NCBI GenBank assembly: GCA_016788485.1
Contig: JAEUSV010000034.1
Location: 1 to 42,528 of the forward strand
Reading direction: 5' to 3'
Origin: Flavobacteriales bacterium
GTDB taxonomy: Bacteria; Bacteroidota; Bacteroidia; Flavobacteriales_F; PHOS-HE28
DNA length: 42,528 bases
Position 1 is the first letter of the stretch, and the number at the start of each line of letters is the position of its first letter. Below are positions 12,727-20,894 of this stretch, one piece after another. A program made the position numbers and the translations under genes. The notes under the pieces were generated by a model. The model saw nothing but the letters and a program-made list of their open reading frames with translations, did not search any database and was not told the origin of the DNA.

Positions 12727-12754
12727 GGAACCGGGTCGTTCGCGGCCCGGTTCC
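12727..12754 (-). terminator. Hairpin with minus-strand U tract
   Basis: A perfect 9-bp stem (GGAACCGGG / CCCGGTTCC) with a 10-base loop. On the minus strand it is followed by five T (plus-strand AAAAA at 12722-12726), making it a terminator for leftward transcription. No minus-strand gene is seen to its right, so it may block antisense transcription coming from beyond the tRNA, or it may be a remnant. Confidence 0.45.
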
Positions 12755-12773
12755 TTCATGTTCCGGAGATCCT

Positions 12774-12781
12774 TACATTTG
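12774..12781 (+). promoter_or_regulatory. -7 box (TACATTTG) for tRNA-Pro
   Basis: An exact TAnnTTTG match ending 8 bases before the mature 5' end of tRNA-Pro. The same geometry is seen at tRNA-Arg, which supports both calls. Confidence 0.65.
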
Positions 12782-12789
12782 CGCCCCCT

Positions 12790-12863
12790 CGGGGTGTAGC
12801 GCAGCCCGGTAGCGCACTTGCATGGGGTGCAAGTGGTCGCTGGTTCGAATCCAGTCACCCCGA
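12790..12863 (+). tRNA. tRNA-Pro (anticodon GGG)
   Basis: A 74-base cloverleaf. The acceptor arms CGGGGTG/CACCCCG pair fully, the D arm reads GCGC...GCGC, and the anticodon stem CTTGC/GCAAG closes loop ATGGGGT with anticodon GGG. The T arm is CTGG/CCAG with loop TTCGAAT. Base 73 is A, followed by CCG, so the 3' CCA is not encoded. It strongly resembles bacterial tRNA-Pro(GGG). Confidence 0.97.
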
Positions 12864-12868
12864 CCGGT

Positions 12869-12907
12869 GAACGAAGCCCGCAGCGAAAGCTGCGGGTTTC
12901 TTCGTTC
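12869..12907 (+). terminator. Terminator of tRNA-Pro
   Basis: The inner stem CCCGCAGC/GCTGCGGG closes a GAAA loop. It is extended by an outer stem GAACGAAG/CTTCGTTC with a TTT bulge. It begins 6 bases after the tRNA. The T tract is short (TTTCTT). Confidence 0.75.
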
Positions 12908-13052
12908 CGGGCCGCCTTGTGCGTGCACGAAAGGCGGTCCGGGACGAAGGAGCCAGGCGTCACGAAGGGAAGCCGGCCTCGATCGCCGAGGTCTCCCCGT
13001 TCGTCCCGGGACCGGTGGTCCGGGGCTTCCCCGGTCCATTGTTAGGCGCGCA

Positions 13053-13060
13053 TACCTTTG
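13053..13060 (+). promoter_or_regulatory. -7 box (TACCTTTG) for the M1 peptidase
   Basis: An exact TAnnTTTG match ending 20 bases before ATG 13081. Confidence 0.6.
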
Positions 13061-13080
13061 CCGTTCTGCAAGGAACCTTC

Positions 13081-14994
13081 ATGCAACGTCTTTCCTCGTT
13101 GTGTGGCGCGGGTGCCCTCCTCCTGCTGATGGCCACGGGTTGTGGCGAGCAAGGCACCTCCTCCACACCCACGGCTCCCTCTCCCGGGGCCGTACCGACC
13201 GCATCCACGGCCATGGACAAGCACAGCTTCGCCCGCCCGAACGAAGCGGCCATCACCCACCTCGACCTGGACATCACGGTGGACATGGCCGCGCGCCGTA
13301 TCCACGGGACGGCCAGCTATGACATCGCCGCCAAGGATGCGGACTCCATCATCTTCGATACCGAGGGCCTCGAGATCGAGGCGGTGACCCTGGCCGACGG
13401 CTCTGCGGCGCCCTTCACCCTGGGCGAGGAGAACTTCCTGGGGCGCCCGCTCATCGTCCGCATCCCCCGTGGTGCCGGGAAGCTCGCGATCCGTTACAGT
13501 ACGGGTGCCGAAGCGCGCGCGCTGCAATGGCTCACCCCGCAGCAGACGCTGGACAAGGGGAAGCCCTTCCTCTTCACCCAGGGGCAGGCCATTCTTACGC
13601 GTAGCTGGATCCCCATCCAGGACAGCCCCGGGGTGCGCATCACCTACACCGCCAGGGTGCAGGTGCCGAGCGACCTGATGGCGGTGATGAGCGCCACCAA
13701 CCCGCAGCAGCGCAGCGTGGACGGGCGATACGCGTTCGCCATGAAGGAGCGTATCCCGCCGTACCTGATCGCGCTCGCCGTGGGCGACCTGGCGTTCAAG
13801 CCCCTGGGGCCGCGCACGGGTGTGTACGCCGAGCCCGGCATGGTGGAGAAGGCCGCGTGGGAGTTCGCGGACATGGAGGCCATGGTCACCGCGGCGGAGG
13901 AGCTCTACGGCCCCTACCGCTGGGGCCGGTACGACGTGATCGTGCTGCCGCCCAGCTTCCCCTTCGGAGGCATGGAGAACCCCATGCTCACCTTCGCCAC
14001 GCCCACCATCGTGGCGGGCGACCGCTCGCTCACGGCGCTCATCGCGCACGAGCTGGCGCACAGCTGGAGCGGCAATCTGGTCACCAACGCCACCTGGGAC
14101 GATTTCTGGCTGAACGAGGGCTTCACCGTGTACTTCGAGAAGCGCATCTGCGAGAAGCTCTATGGTCGCGACTATGCCGAGATGCTCGCGCTGCTCGGCC
14201 GCCAGGACCTGGAGCGCACCATGGCCGAGATCGCGCAGGGCCCGCATCCCGAGGACACGCGCCTTAAGCTGCACCTCGAGGGCCGCGACCCCGACGATGG
14301 CATGACCGATGTGGCCTACGAGAAGGGCTACGCCTTCCTGCGCACCATCGAGGAGAAGGTGGGCCGCGAGCGCTTCGACGCCTTCGTGCGCTCCTACTTC
14401 GACCGGCACGCGTTCCAGAGCATGACCACGGAGCGCTTCCTGGCGCTGCTCCAACAGGAGCTCCTCGGTCCGGCCGGCATCACCTACAACACCGATGCGT
14501 GGATGGTGGGCGACGGCCTTCCGGCCGATGCCGTGAAGCCCGTGAGCGACCGCTTCACCAAGGTGGAGGCCGAGATCGGGCGTTGGACCGCGGGCACGCC
14601 GGCCGCCCAGCTCGGCACCAAGGCGTGGAGCACCTTCGAGTGGCTGCACTTCCTGCGGCACCTGCCCAGCGGCCTGGACCCCAAGCGCATGGAGGAGATG
14701 GACGCGGCCTTCCGGTTCACCGGGTCGGGGAATGCGGAGGTGGCGGCGGCCTGGTACGAGGTGTGCATCAACAACGGCTACCACAAGCCCTACCCGGCCA
14801 TGGACGAGTTCCTGGTGACGGTGGGACGTCGCAAGTTCCTGTTGCCCCTGTACAGCGCGCTGGCCCGCACCGAGAGCGGCCGGCAGGAGGCCCTGGCGAT
14901 CTATGCCAAGGCGCGGCCCAACTACCACAGCGTGAGCGTGCGCTCGATCGACGAGATGCTCGGGTGGGAGAAGGTCTCCAGCGTGACGATGTAG
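13081..14994 (+). CDS. M1 zinc metallopeptidase, LTA4-hydrolase-like lipoprotein
   Basis: A 637-residue aminopeptidase-type enzyme. The lipobox LLLMATGC puts the lipidated Cys at 21, so it is anchored in the envelope. The N-terminal beta domain is followed by the exopeptidase motif GGMEN (296-300), the zinc site H323-E324-L-A-H327 and, 18 residues later, the third ligand E346 in LNEGF. The helical C-terminal part (about 500-637) resembles the leukotriene A4 hydrolase C-terminal domain. It cleaves N-terminal residues from peptides, probably for nutrition; the epoxide-hydrolase activity of animal homologues should not be assumed. Its stop is 2 bases from that of the convergent hydrolase gene. 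Confidence 0.94.
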   Translation: MQRLSSLCGAGALLLLMATGCGEQGTSSTPTAPSPGAVPTASTAMDKHSFARPNEAAITHLDLDITVDMAARRIHGTASYDIAAKDADSIIFDTEGLEIEAVTLADGSAAPFTLGEENFLGRPLIVRIPRGAGKLAIRYSTGAEARALQWLTPQQTLDKGKPFLFTQGQAILTRSWIPIQDSPGVRITYTARVQVPSDLMAVMSATNPQQRSVDGRYAFAMKERIPPYLIALAVGDLAFKPLGPRTGVYAEPGMVEKAAWEFADMEAMVTAAEELYGPYRWGRYDVIVLPPSFPFGGMENPMLTFATPTIVAGDRSLTALIAHELAHSWSGNLVTNATWDDFWLNEGFTVYFEKRICEKLYGRDYAEMLALLGRQDLERTMAEIAQGPHPEDTRLKLHLEGRDPDDGMTDVAYEKGYAFLRTIEEKVGRERFDAFVRSYFDRHAFQSMTTERFLALLQQELLGPAGITYNTDAWMVGDGLPADAVKPVSDRFTKVEAEIGRWTAGTPAAQLGTKAWSTFEWLHFLRHLPSGLDPKRMEEMDAAFRFTGSGNAEVAAAWYEVCINNGYHKPYPAMDEFLVTVGRRKFLLPLYSALARTESGRQEALAIYAKARPNYHSVSVRSIDEMLGWEKVSSVTM

Positions 14995-14996
14995 GC

Positions 14997-15641
14997 TCAG
15001 CGCTCCAGCAGCGCCTTCAGCAGCACCGGGTCCAACGCGTGGCCCCCCTCGAAGCCATGGTAGGCGTGGCGCACGTTGGCCGCCCGTAGCGAGGGTTCGT
15101 GGCGTCGCAGTTGTTCCGCGGGCACCAGGGTGTCGCGCGTGCCGTTCACGATGTCCACCTCGCAGTTCGACCAGCCCTGACGCATGGCGTGGATGTCCAG
15201 TTCGGGCGGCAAGGAGCCCGCCCACAGCACCAGGCGCGTTATGGGTGTGCGGCCCAGCATGCTCCAGCGCGCCGCCGTGGCCACACCCTGTGAGAAGCCA
15301 AGGACCAGTCCATGCGACGCTTGGGGGCATTCCTCACGCAGGCGTGCGGCGAGCGCGTCGAGGTAGGTCGCCTGGTCGTGGATCTCGCGCTCGCGGTCCT
15401 CACGGGTCATCCACGTGGCGCCCACGCGCGTGTGTCCGGCGTCGGTGTAGAAGCGGGAGAGGCCCTCAGGCGCCACGATCAGCGTGCCCTTCTCCAGGCC
15501 CTCGAACGAACGGAGGAAGTAGCGGGCCAATTGGCCGTAGCCGTGCAGCACGATCCACACGCGCTTCGCCGTGGCGGGATCGCCGAGGGTGTGGTAGCGC
15601 GCGGTGCGCGGTACCGTAATGTGATGCTCGGTGCCGGCCAT
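14997..15641 (-). CDS. Alpha/beta-hydrolase (phospholipase/carboxylesterase type)
   Basis: A 214-residue cytosolic serine hydrolase. The oxyanion region is VLHGYGQ (31-37), the nucleophile is Ser117 in GFSQG, and the acid and base are likely Asp170 (GTRDTLVP) and His201 (EGGHALDP). This is the small carboxylesterase/YpfH-type fold without a signal peptide. Its ATG overlaps the TGA of the upstream E1 gene by one base (TGATG), indicating translational coupling and possibly a metabolic link with acyl-CoA or thioester chemistry, which is inference. The substrate is unknown. Confidence 0.9.
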   Translation of the reverse strand: MAGTEHHITVPRTARYHTLGDPATAKRVWIVLHGYGQLARYFLRSFEGLEKGTLIVAPEGLSRFYTDAGHTRVGATWMTREDREREIHDQATYLDALAARLREECPQASHGLVLGFSQGVATAARWSMLGRTPITRLVLWAGSLPPELDIHAMRQGWSNCEVDIVNGTRDTLVPAEQLRRHEPSLRAANVRHAYHGFEGGHALDPVLLKALLER

Positions 15642-17752
15642 CAGTAGGCGAGCAGGTCGGCGAGGCGCGCGCCCACCTTCTCCGCGTTGGGGATCATGGT
15701 GGCCTCGAGCGTGCTGTTCAGCGGGATCGCCGGCATGTCGACGGCGCCGATGAAGCGGACAGGCGCATCGAGGTGCTCGAAGCACTGGTCGTTGATGCGG
15801 CCCGCCACGGCCTGGGCGAAGCTGTTGGTGAGCTGCTCCTCGGTCACCACGAGGCAGCGGCCGTGCGTGCGCACCTGGGTCATCACGGTCTCTTCGTCCA
15901 TGGGCACCAGGGTGCGCAGGTCGATGATGGTCACGCGGCCGGGGAAGCTCTTCGCGGCGGCCTGCGCCCAGTACACGCCCATGCCGTAGGTGACGATCAC
16001 CGCGGCCTCGCCACGATCGACGTGCTTCGCCTCGGCCTGCAGCACGAGGCGCGCCTTGCCGAACGGGATGATGTAATCCGGGGAGGGTTCCACGCTCTTG
16101 GCGTCCTCGGTGCCCTTGATCTTGCTCCAGTAGAGGCCCTTGTGCTCCAGCATCACCACGGGATTCGGGTCCTGGTAGGCGGCCTTCATCAGGCCCTTGA
16201 GGTCGGCTCCGGTGCTGGGGTAGGCCACCTTGATGCCCTTGATGTTGGCGAGCACGCTCTCCACACTGCTGCTGTGGTAGGGGCCGCCGCTGCCGTACGC
16301 GCCGATGGGCACGCGCAGGATGCAGCTCACGGGCCACTTGCCGTTGCTGAGGTAGCAGCTGCGCGCCACCTCGGTGAAGAGCTGGTTGAGGCCCGGCCAG
16401 ATGTAATCGGCGAACTGCACCTCCACGATCGGCTTCAACCCGGCGGCGCTCATACCGACCGTGCTGCCGATGATGAAGGCCTCCTGGATCGGTGTGTTGA
16501 ACACGCGGTGGTCGCCGAAGTCCTTGGCCAGCGTGGCGGCCTCACGGAACACGCCGCCGAGGCGTGCACCCACGTCCTGTCCGTACAGCAGGCAGCGCGG
16601 GTCCTCCTGCATCAGCTCGCGGATGGCGAAGAGCGCGCAGTCCACCATCACCGTGGGTTCACGGTCCGCGGGCTCGCGCTCGCCCTGCTCCTCGGTGACG
16701 GGCGTGGGCGCGAACATGTGCGTGTACAGGTCCTCAGGGCGCGGGTCCTCGGCGTGGCGGGCCTCCTCGAAGTCGGCTTTCACGCGGGCGATGGCCTCCT
16801 GCTCCAGCTTCCGCAGCCCGTCGAGCTGGAGGCGCATGTCGAGCAGCTGCTGCATGAACCGCGGGTGCGGATCGCGCTTGCGGTGCTCGGCGAGGTTCTC
16901 GGCGCTGCGGTAGAAGTCCATGCGCACGCCGCTGGTGTGGTGGTTGAGCAGCGGAACTTTCGCGTGGACCAGGAAGGGCCGGCGCTCCTTGCGCACGGTG
17001 GCGATCACCTCGTTGAGCGTCGCGTAGCAGGTGGGGAAGTCGGTGCCGTCCAGGGTGCGCACCTCCAATCCCTTGAAGCCCTTGGCGTAGTGCGTGGCAT
17101 CGCCCGCGCGGATCTCGTCGGCGCTGGCGCTGATGTCCCACTCGTTGTCCTGCACGAGGTAGATGATGGGCAGCTTCTTCAGCACCGCCATCTGGAAGGC
17201 CTCGGCCACCTCGCCCTCGGTGATGGAGGCGTCGCCGAGCGAGCACACCACGATGGGCGCCGCATCGTCGGAGGCGCCGTTCAGGTCGTGGGCGATGCCG
17301 GCCTGCTCCTTGAACCACAGGCCCATGGCGATGCCGGTGGTGGGGATGGCCTGCATGCCGGTGGCACTGCTCTGGTGCGGGATGCGCGGCATGCCTTCGC
17401 GCTTCAGGCTGGGGTGGCAGTAGTAGCTGCGGCCGCCGCTGAAGGGGTCGTCGCGCTTGGCCATCAGCTGCAGCATCAGCTCGTACGGTCGCATGCCGAT
17501 GCCGAGCAGGATGCTGTCGTCGCGGTAGTAGGGGCTCACGAAGTCCTGCGGCTTCAGCTGGAGGCCCAAGGCTAGCTGGATGGCCTCGTGCCCGCGGCTG
17601 GTGGCGTGCACGTACTTGCTGGTGAACTTGAAGTGCTCCTCGTAGATCTCCGTCATGGCCTTGGCCGTGCACATCAGCTCCCAGGCGCGGAGCAGGGTTT
17701 CCGTGCTGGGGGCGGTGGTGGTGCCGATGCTGGCGGCCGTGGCGGTGGACAT
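15641..17752 (-). CDS. 2-oxoacid dehydrogenase E1, fused alpha and beta subunits
   Basis: A 703-residue thiamin-diphosphate enzyme joining E1-alpha (about 20-340) and E1-beta (about 365-703) in one chain. The alpha half has the ThDP-binding stretch LGDASITEGE...VQDNEWDIS and the SRGHEAIQLA entry. The beta half has VFNTPIQEAFIIGSTVGMSAAG, the YIWPGLNQLFTEVA stretch and PIGAYGSGGPYHSSS. It decarboxylates a 2-oxo acid and passes the acyl group to an E2 lipoyl enzyme. Branched-chain 2-oxo acids or pyruvate are possible; the specificity is not readable. No E2 or E3 is in the window. ATG 17752 is supported by a -7-like box 23 bases upstream. Confidence 0.93.
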   Translation of the reverse strand: MSTATAASIGTTTAPSTETLLRAWELMCTAKAMTEIYEEHFKFTSKYVHATSRGHEAIQLALGLQLKPQDFVSPYYRDDSILLGIGMRPYELMLQLMAKRDDPFSGGRSYYCHPSLKREGMPRIPHQSSATGMQAIPTTGIAMGLWFKEQAGIAHDLNGASDDAAPIVVCSLGDASITEGEVAEAFQMAVLKKLPIIYLVQDNEWDISASADEIRAGDATHYAKGFKGLEVRTLDGTDFPTCYATLNEVIATVRKERRPFLVHAKVPLLNHHTSGVRMDFYRSAENLAEHRKRDPHPRFMQQLLDMRLQLDGLRKLEQEAIARVKADFEEARHAEDPRPEDLYTHMFAPTPVTEEQGEREPADREPTVMVDCALFAIRELMQEDPRCLLYGQDVGARLGGVFREAATLAKDFGDHRVFNTPIQEAFIIGSTVGMSAAGLKPIVEVQFADYIWPGLNQLFTEVARSCYLSNGKWPVSCILRVPIGAYGSGGPYHSSSVESVLANIKGIKVAYPSTGADLKGLMKAAYQDPNPVVMLEHKGLYWSKIKGTEDAKSVEPSPDYIIPFGKARLVLQAEAKHVDRGEAAVIVTYGMGVYWAQAAAKSFPGRVTIIDLRTLVPMDEETVMTQVRTHGRCLVVTEEQLTNSFAQAVAGRINDQCFEHLDAPVRFIGAVDMPAIPLNSTLEATMIPNAEKVGARLADLLAY

Positions 17753-17775
17753 GCGGTGAGGGCTTGCAGGAACGG

Positions 17776-17783
17776 CGAATTTA
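17776..17783 (-). promoter_or_regulatory. -7-like box (TAAATTCG) for the E1-hydrolase operon
   Basis: It matches TAnnTTTG with one T-to-C change, 23 bases before ATG 17752. It is divergent from the box at 17820 in a 93-base intergenic region. Confidence 0.45.
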
Positions 17784-17819
17784 CGGTGTGGACGGTGGGC
17801 GTGGGCCTTGGCGCCCCGA

Positions 17820-17827
17820 TACCTTTG
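17820..17827 (+). promoter_or_regulatory. -7 box (TACCTTTG) for the AIM24-like gene
   Basis: An exact TAnnTTTG match ending 18 bases before ATG 17846. Confidence 0.6.
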
Positions 17828-17845
17828 CCTCATTCCTCAAGACCC

Positions 17846-18649
17846 ATGACCCAACGCAGCGCGCATGAGATCGACCACCGTGTGGTCGGTGACGACATCC
17901 AATGTGTGGAGATCACGCTCGACCCGCAGGAGACCGTGATCGCCGAGGCCGGCAGCCTGATGATGATGGACGACGGCATCCAGATGCAGACCATCTTCGG
18001 CGACGGCAGCGGGCAGGAACAGGGCATGCTGAGCAAGATGTTCAGCGCCGGCAAGCGCGTGCTCACCGGGGAGAGCCTCTTCATGACGGCGTACACCAAC
18101 CAGGCCGGAACGCGGAAGACCGTGTGGTTCGCGGCGGCCTACCCGGGCAAGATCCTGCCGTTGGACCTGCGCAACTACGGCCAGCGCCTGATCTGCCAGA
18201 AGGATTCCTTCCTTGCGGCGGCCAAGGGCATCACCGTGGGCATCGAGTTCAGCCGCAAGCTGGGTCGTGGCCTCTTCGGCGGCGAGGGCTTCATCATGCA
18301 GAAGCTCGATGGTGACGGCATGGTGTTCGTGCACGCGGGCGGCACCATCGTGCAGAAGGACCTGGCGCCGGGCGAGGTGCTGCGCGTGGACACCGGCTGC
18401 CTGGTGGCCATGACCGTGGGCGTGGACTACGACATCCAGTTCGTGGGCGGCATCAAGAACACGCTTTTCGGCGGCGAGGGCCTCTTTTTCGCCACGCTGC
18501 GCGGCCCCGGCCATGTGTGGATCCAGAGCCTGCCCTTCAGCCGCCTGGCGGACAACATCGTGGCGGCCGCACCGCGCGCCGGTGGAAGCGGACGCGAGGA
18601 GGGTAGCATCCTCGGCGGGCTCGGACGTCTGCTCGACGGGGACAACTGA
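17846..18649 (+). CDS. TIGR00266/AIM24 family protein
   Basis: A 267-residue protein of the AIM24 (TIGR00266) family, a duplicated beta-helix fold. Typical features are the start HEIDHRVVGDDIQCVEITLDP, EAGSLMMMDDGI, a Gly-rich middle (SRKLGRGLFGGEGF, LDGDGMVFVHAGGTI) and the repeated GIKNTLFGGEGLFFATLRGPG. There is no signal peptide or membrane span. In mitochondria AIM24 supports inner-membrane organisation; the bacterial role is not established. The stop codon TGA touches the repeat element at 18648, which separates it from the convergent membrane-protein gene. Confidence 0.92.
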   Translation: MTQRSAHEIDHRVVGDDIQCVEITLDPQETVIAEAGSLMMMDDGIQMQTIFGDGSGQEQGMLSKMFSAGKRVLTGESLFMTAYTNQAGTRKTVWFAAAYPGKILPLDLRNYGQRLICQKDSFLAAAKGITVGIEFSRKLGRGLFGGEGFIMQKLDGDGMVFVHAGGTIVQKDLAPGEVLRVDTGCLVAMTVGVDYDIQFVGGIKNTLFGGEGLFFATLRGPGHVWIQSLPFSRLADNIVAAAPRAGGSGREEGSILGGLGRLLDGDN

Positions 18650-18732
18650 CAAGTGTCAAGTCACAAGTGTCAAGTGACAAGGGGACGATGCACCTTGTGA
18701 CTTGATACTTGTTCCTTGTTACTTGGCACTTA
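18648..18732. repeat. Palindromic CAAGT/ACTTG repeat element (family A), intergenic copy
   Basis: The left arm is built from short iterations of CAAGTgt/CAAGTca, and the right arm from the complementary ACTTG units (CTTGTGACTTGATACTTG), around a ~13-base unpaired centre. It would form a long imperfect hairpin. It fills the whole gap between two convergent genes, beginning in the TGA of one and ending in the TAA of the other. The same kind of sequence occurs inside dnaE at 33221-33313. Confidence 0.85.
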
Positions 18733-19089
18733 CGGCTGTGGCTGGCTGTTCTGCCCGCCATCCAGCGCGTTGAGGAAGCCCTGCACCACGCCCATCAGCA
18801 GGCTGAAGCCGAGCGCCCACCAGAAGCTCTCGACCACGAAGCCAGGCACGAGCTTCGCGGCCAGCAGCACCATGGCCGCATTGATCACGAGGATGAAGAG
18901 GCCCAGGGTGAACACCGTGACCGGCAGGGTGAGCAGCAGGAGCACCGGTCGTACGAAGCTGTTCAGGAGCCCGAGCACCACGGCCACCAGCAGGCCCGTG
19001 AGGAAGTCGTTCGCATGAACACCGCTCAACAGCAGGTCGGTGACCAGCACGGCGATGGTGGAGATGATGAGGCGGATGATGAGCTTCAT
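18730..19089 (-). CDS. Four-span phage-holin-IV-like membrane protein
   Basis: A 119-residue inner-membrane protein with four hydrophobic segments: about 3-22, 30-50 (LTGLLVAVVLGLLNSFV), 53-77 (VLLLLTLPVTVFTLGLFILVI) and 83-110. LNSFVRPVLLLLTLPVTVFTLG is the signature of the holin superfamily IV / YvlD-type family common in free-living bacteria. The name does not imply a prophage. ATG 19089 is preferred; a TACCTTG motif ends only a few bases upstream on the minus strand. The stop codon lies in the family A repeat, so the last residues may derive from it. The role is unknown. Confidence 0.88.
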   Translation of the reverse strand: MKLIIRLIISTIAVLVTDLLLSGVHANDFLTGLLVAVVLGLLNSFVRPVLLLLTLPVTVFTLGLFILVINAAMVLLAAKLVPGFVVESFWWALGFSLLMGVVQGFLNALDGGQNSQPQP

Positions 19090-19177
19090 GGGAACAAGGT
19101 AAGTGGCGGGTGACGAGCGGCGAGGCTGCCTGCGCAGCTGCTGCTCCTCACGCGCCACCCGCTCTTCGCGACGTGAC

Positions 19178-20815
19178 CTACTGCTTGATCAACTTGCGCG
19201 CCTCCGTGGCGGTGCCCTGGCCGATCACCAGGAAGTAGGCGCCCGCGGGTAGGTCCGTGAGGTCGAGCACGCGCTCGTAGCTGCCCTTGAATCCCGTAAT
19301 GGTCTCGTGGTACACGCGTTCGCCGGTGGAATTGTGCACATCGACGGTGAGGTCGCCGCGCTGGGGCACGGTGAACGAGATGCGGTATTCGCCGTCGCCG
19401 GGGTTCGGTGCGATGCGCAGGTCGGTGAGGCCCAGGCTGCTCTCCAGGTGGGCCACGCCCTTGCCTTTCAGCACCGCGGTCTCCTCCGCGCTCAGCGACA
19501 TCGACCGCACGGTCACGCGTACCTCGCGCGTGACCTCGGTGCGCAGTTCACGGCGCAGGCGGTCCATCTCCCGGCGCAGTTCGTCCATTTCGCGGCGGTA
19601 CGCCTCGCGCTCCTCGTCCTGTTCGCTCCTTGCGCGGGACATCTCCGCCATCTCACGGGCGTACTCCTCCATCGCGCGCTGGTATTCGGCCATCTCGCGC
19701 TCGAAAGCGGCCCGGTCCTCCGCGCTCATGTCAGGTGCATCGGGTGCGGGCATGGGGGGCATCGGCGGCATGGGGCTGATGAAAGGGGCCTCCATGCCCA
19801 TGAAGGGTTCGATGCGGAAGACATCGGCCTCGGGGGCCTTGGTGCCCAGTTCACCGGCGAGCTCCATCCGCTGGCCATCGCGCTCCACGTCAACGCGCAC
19901 GGCCTCACCGGGCTCCATGTCGCCGATGCGGTCGGCCAGTTCGGCGAAGTCCTCGATGTCCTCCCCGTTCAGCGCGCGGATCACATCCCCTTCCCTCAGT
20001 CCCATGCGTTCCGCGGCCGAGCCCGGTGTGACCTCGCCGATGCGCACGCCACCTTCACCGCCCTCGTATTCGCCTCCGGTGATGCCGAGGAAAGGCTGCG
20101 GCGCTTCGGGCGCTTCGGGTGCCTCGGGCCACGCACCGGGCGGCATGCTCCAATTGAAGCGCATCACCTCGTCCTCATCCTCCTGTTCGCCCAGCACCAC
20201 CTCGGTCGTGCGCTTCTCCTTCCCGCGGTAGTAGGTCACCTTCACCTTGTCGCCAGGCGCATGCCGGCGCAGGGCCTCCACCAGGTCGCTGCCGCGCTTG
20301 ATCTCGCGGTCGTCCATCCGCACCACGATGTCGCCGGCACGCAGTCCGGCTCTGTCCGCAGGTTGGTCACCGATCACGCCGGTGAGCGCACAGCCTTCCT
20401 TCACCGGCGGCCGTTTCGAACGGTCTTCGCACTCGTTCTCGTTGTAGTTGCCGTAGTACACGCCGAGGTAGGCACGTGTGGGAGCGGGCTCTTCCGCGGT
20501 CAGCTCCTCCAACGCCATCGCGACGCTCATTTCGTCGAGCATGCCGCCGTCCTTCATGCGGCGCAGGTCGATCACCAGGTCCTCGCCCTCGCCGATGTTG
20601 TTGAGCTCCTCGAGCACGCCCAGGTCGCGCAGGGCATCACGCAGGTCCTCCTCGTCGTTCATGTTGAGCTCGCGGCTGATGCGCGAGGTCTCTCCGTTCT
20701 CGGTACGGATGACCTCGATGCGCACCTTGCGGTCGCTCTGGGCCCAGGTCGGTGCGATGCCGATGAGCGCGGCGCAGAGCGCCGAGAGTCCGAAGGGGAG
20801 AAGTGAACGGTCCAT
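19178..20815 (-). CDS. Secreted double-PDZ, coiled-coil protein with T9SS sorting domain
   Basis: A 545-residue exported protein with a signal peptide to about Ala25. PDZ domain 1 is about 115-205 (YLGVYYGNYN...DRAGLRAGDIVVRMDDREI) and PDZ domain 2 about 240-315 (FLGITGGEY...AERMGLREGDVIRALNGEDI). A Met/Pro/Ala linker (PFISPMPPMPPMPAPDAP) leads to a long charged coiled coil (about 365-435). The type A T9SS C-terminal domain (about 465-545) includes LRIAPNPGDGEYRISFTVP. No trypsin-like protease domain is present, unlike HtrA, so it is probably a binding or scaffold protein on the cell surface. It has a perfect -7 box 20 bases upstream of ATG 20815. Confidence 0.92.
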   Translation of the reverse strand: MDRSLLPFGLSALCAALIGIAPTWAQSDRKVRIEVIRTENGETSRISRELNMNDEEDLRDALRDLGVLEELNNIGEGEDLVIDLRRMKDGGMLDEMSVAMALEELTAEEPAPTRAYLGVYYGNYNENECEDRSKRPPVKEGCALTGVIGDQPADRAGLRAGDIVVRMDDREIKRGSDLVEALRRHAPGDKVKVTYYRGKEKRTTEVVLGEQEDEDEVMRFNWSMPPGAWPEAPEAPEAPQPFLGITGGEYEGGEGGVRIGEVTPGSAAERMGLREGDVIRALNGEDIEDFAELADRIGDMEPGEAVRVDVERDGQRMELAGELGTKAPEADVFRIEPFMGMEAPFISPMPPMPPMPAPDAPDMSAEDRAAFEREMAEYQRAMEEYAREMAEMSRARSEQDEEREAYRREMDELRREMDRLRRELRTEVTREVRVTVRSMSLSAEETAVLKGKGVAHLESSLGLTDLRIAPNPGDGEYRISFTVPQRGDLTVDVHNSTGERVYHETITGFKGSYERVLDLTDLPAGAYFLVIGQGTATEARKLIKQ

Positions 20816-20835
20816 GGCTCCGATGCTTGACGGAT

Positions 20836-20843
20836 CAAAACTA
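20836..20843 (-). promoter_or_regulatory. -7 box (TAGTTTTG) for the double-PDZ gene
   Basis: An exact TAnnTTTG match on the minus strand, 20 bases before ATG 20815. Confidence 0.6.
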
Positions 20844-20866
20844 CCGGGGCCCCCAGGGCGGGTGCT

Positions 20867-20892
20867 GTTAAAGGACGTTAGATCCTGTTAAC
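20867..20892 (-). terminator. Weak hairpin after the subtilase gene
   Basis: An imperfect stem (GTTAACAGGA with TCCTTTAAC, one bulge) with a 7-base loop lies 2 bases past the subtilase stop. It has no U tract, so termination is uncertain. Confidence 0.35.
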
Positions 20893-20894
20893 CT

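Noticed and set aside
18648..18732. CRISPR array
   Set aside because: The short CAAGT units have no constant spacer lengths and are arranged as an inverted, not direct, repeat.
18730..19089. Holin-like gene as evidence of a prophage
   Set aside because: The holin superfamily IV / YvlD-type is common in chromosomes of free-living bacteria, and no other phage gene is nearby.
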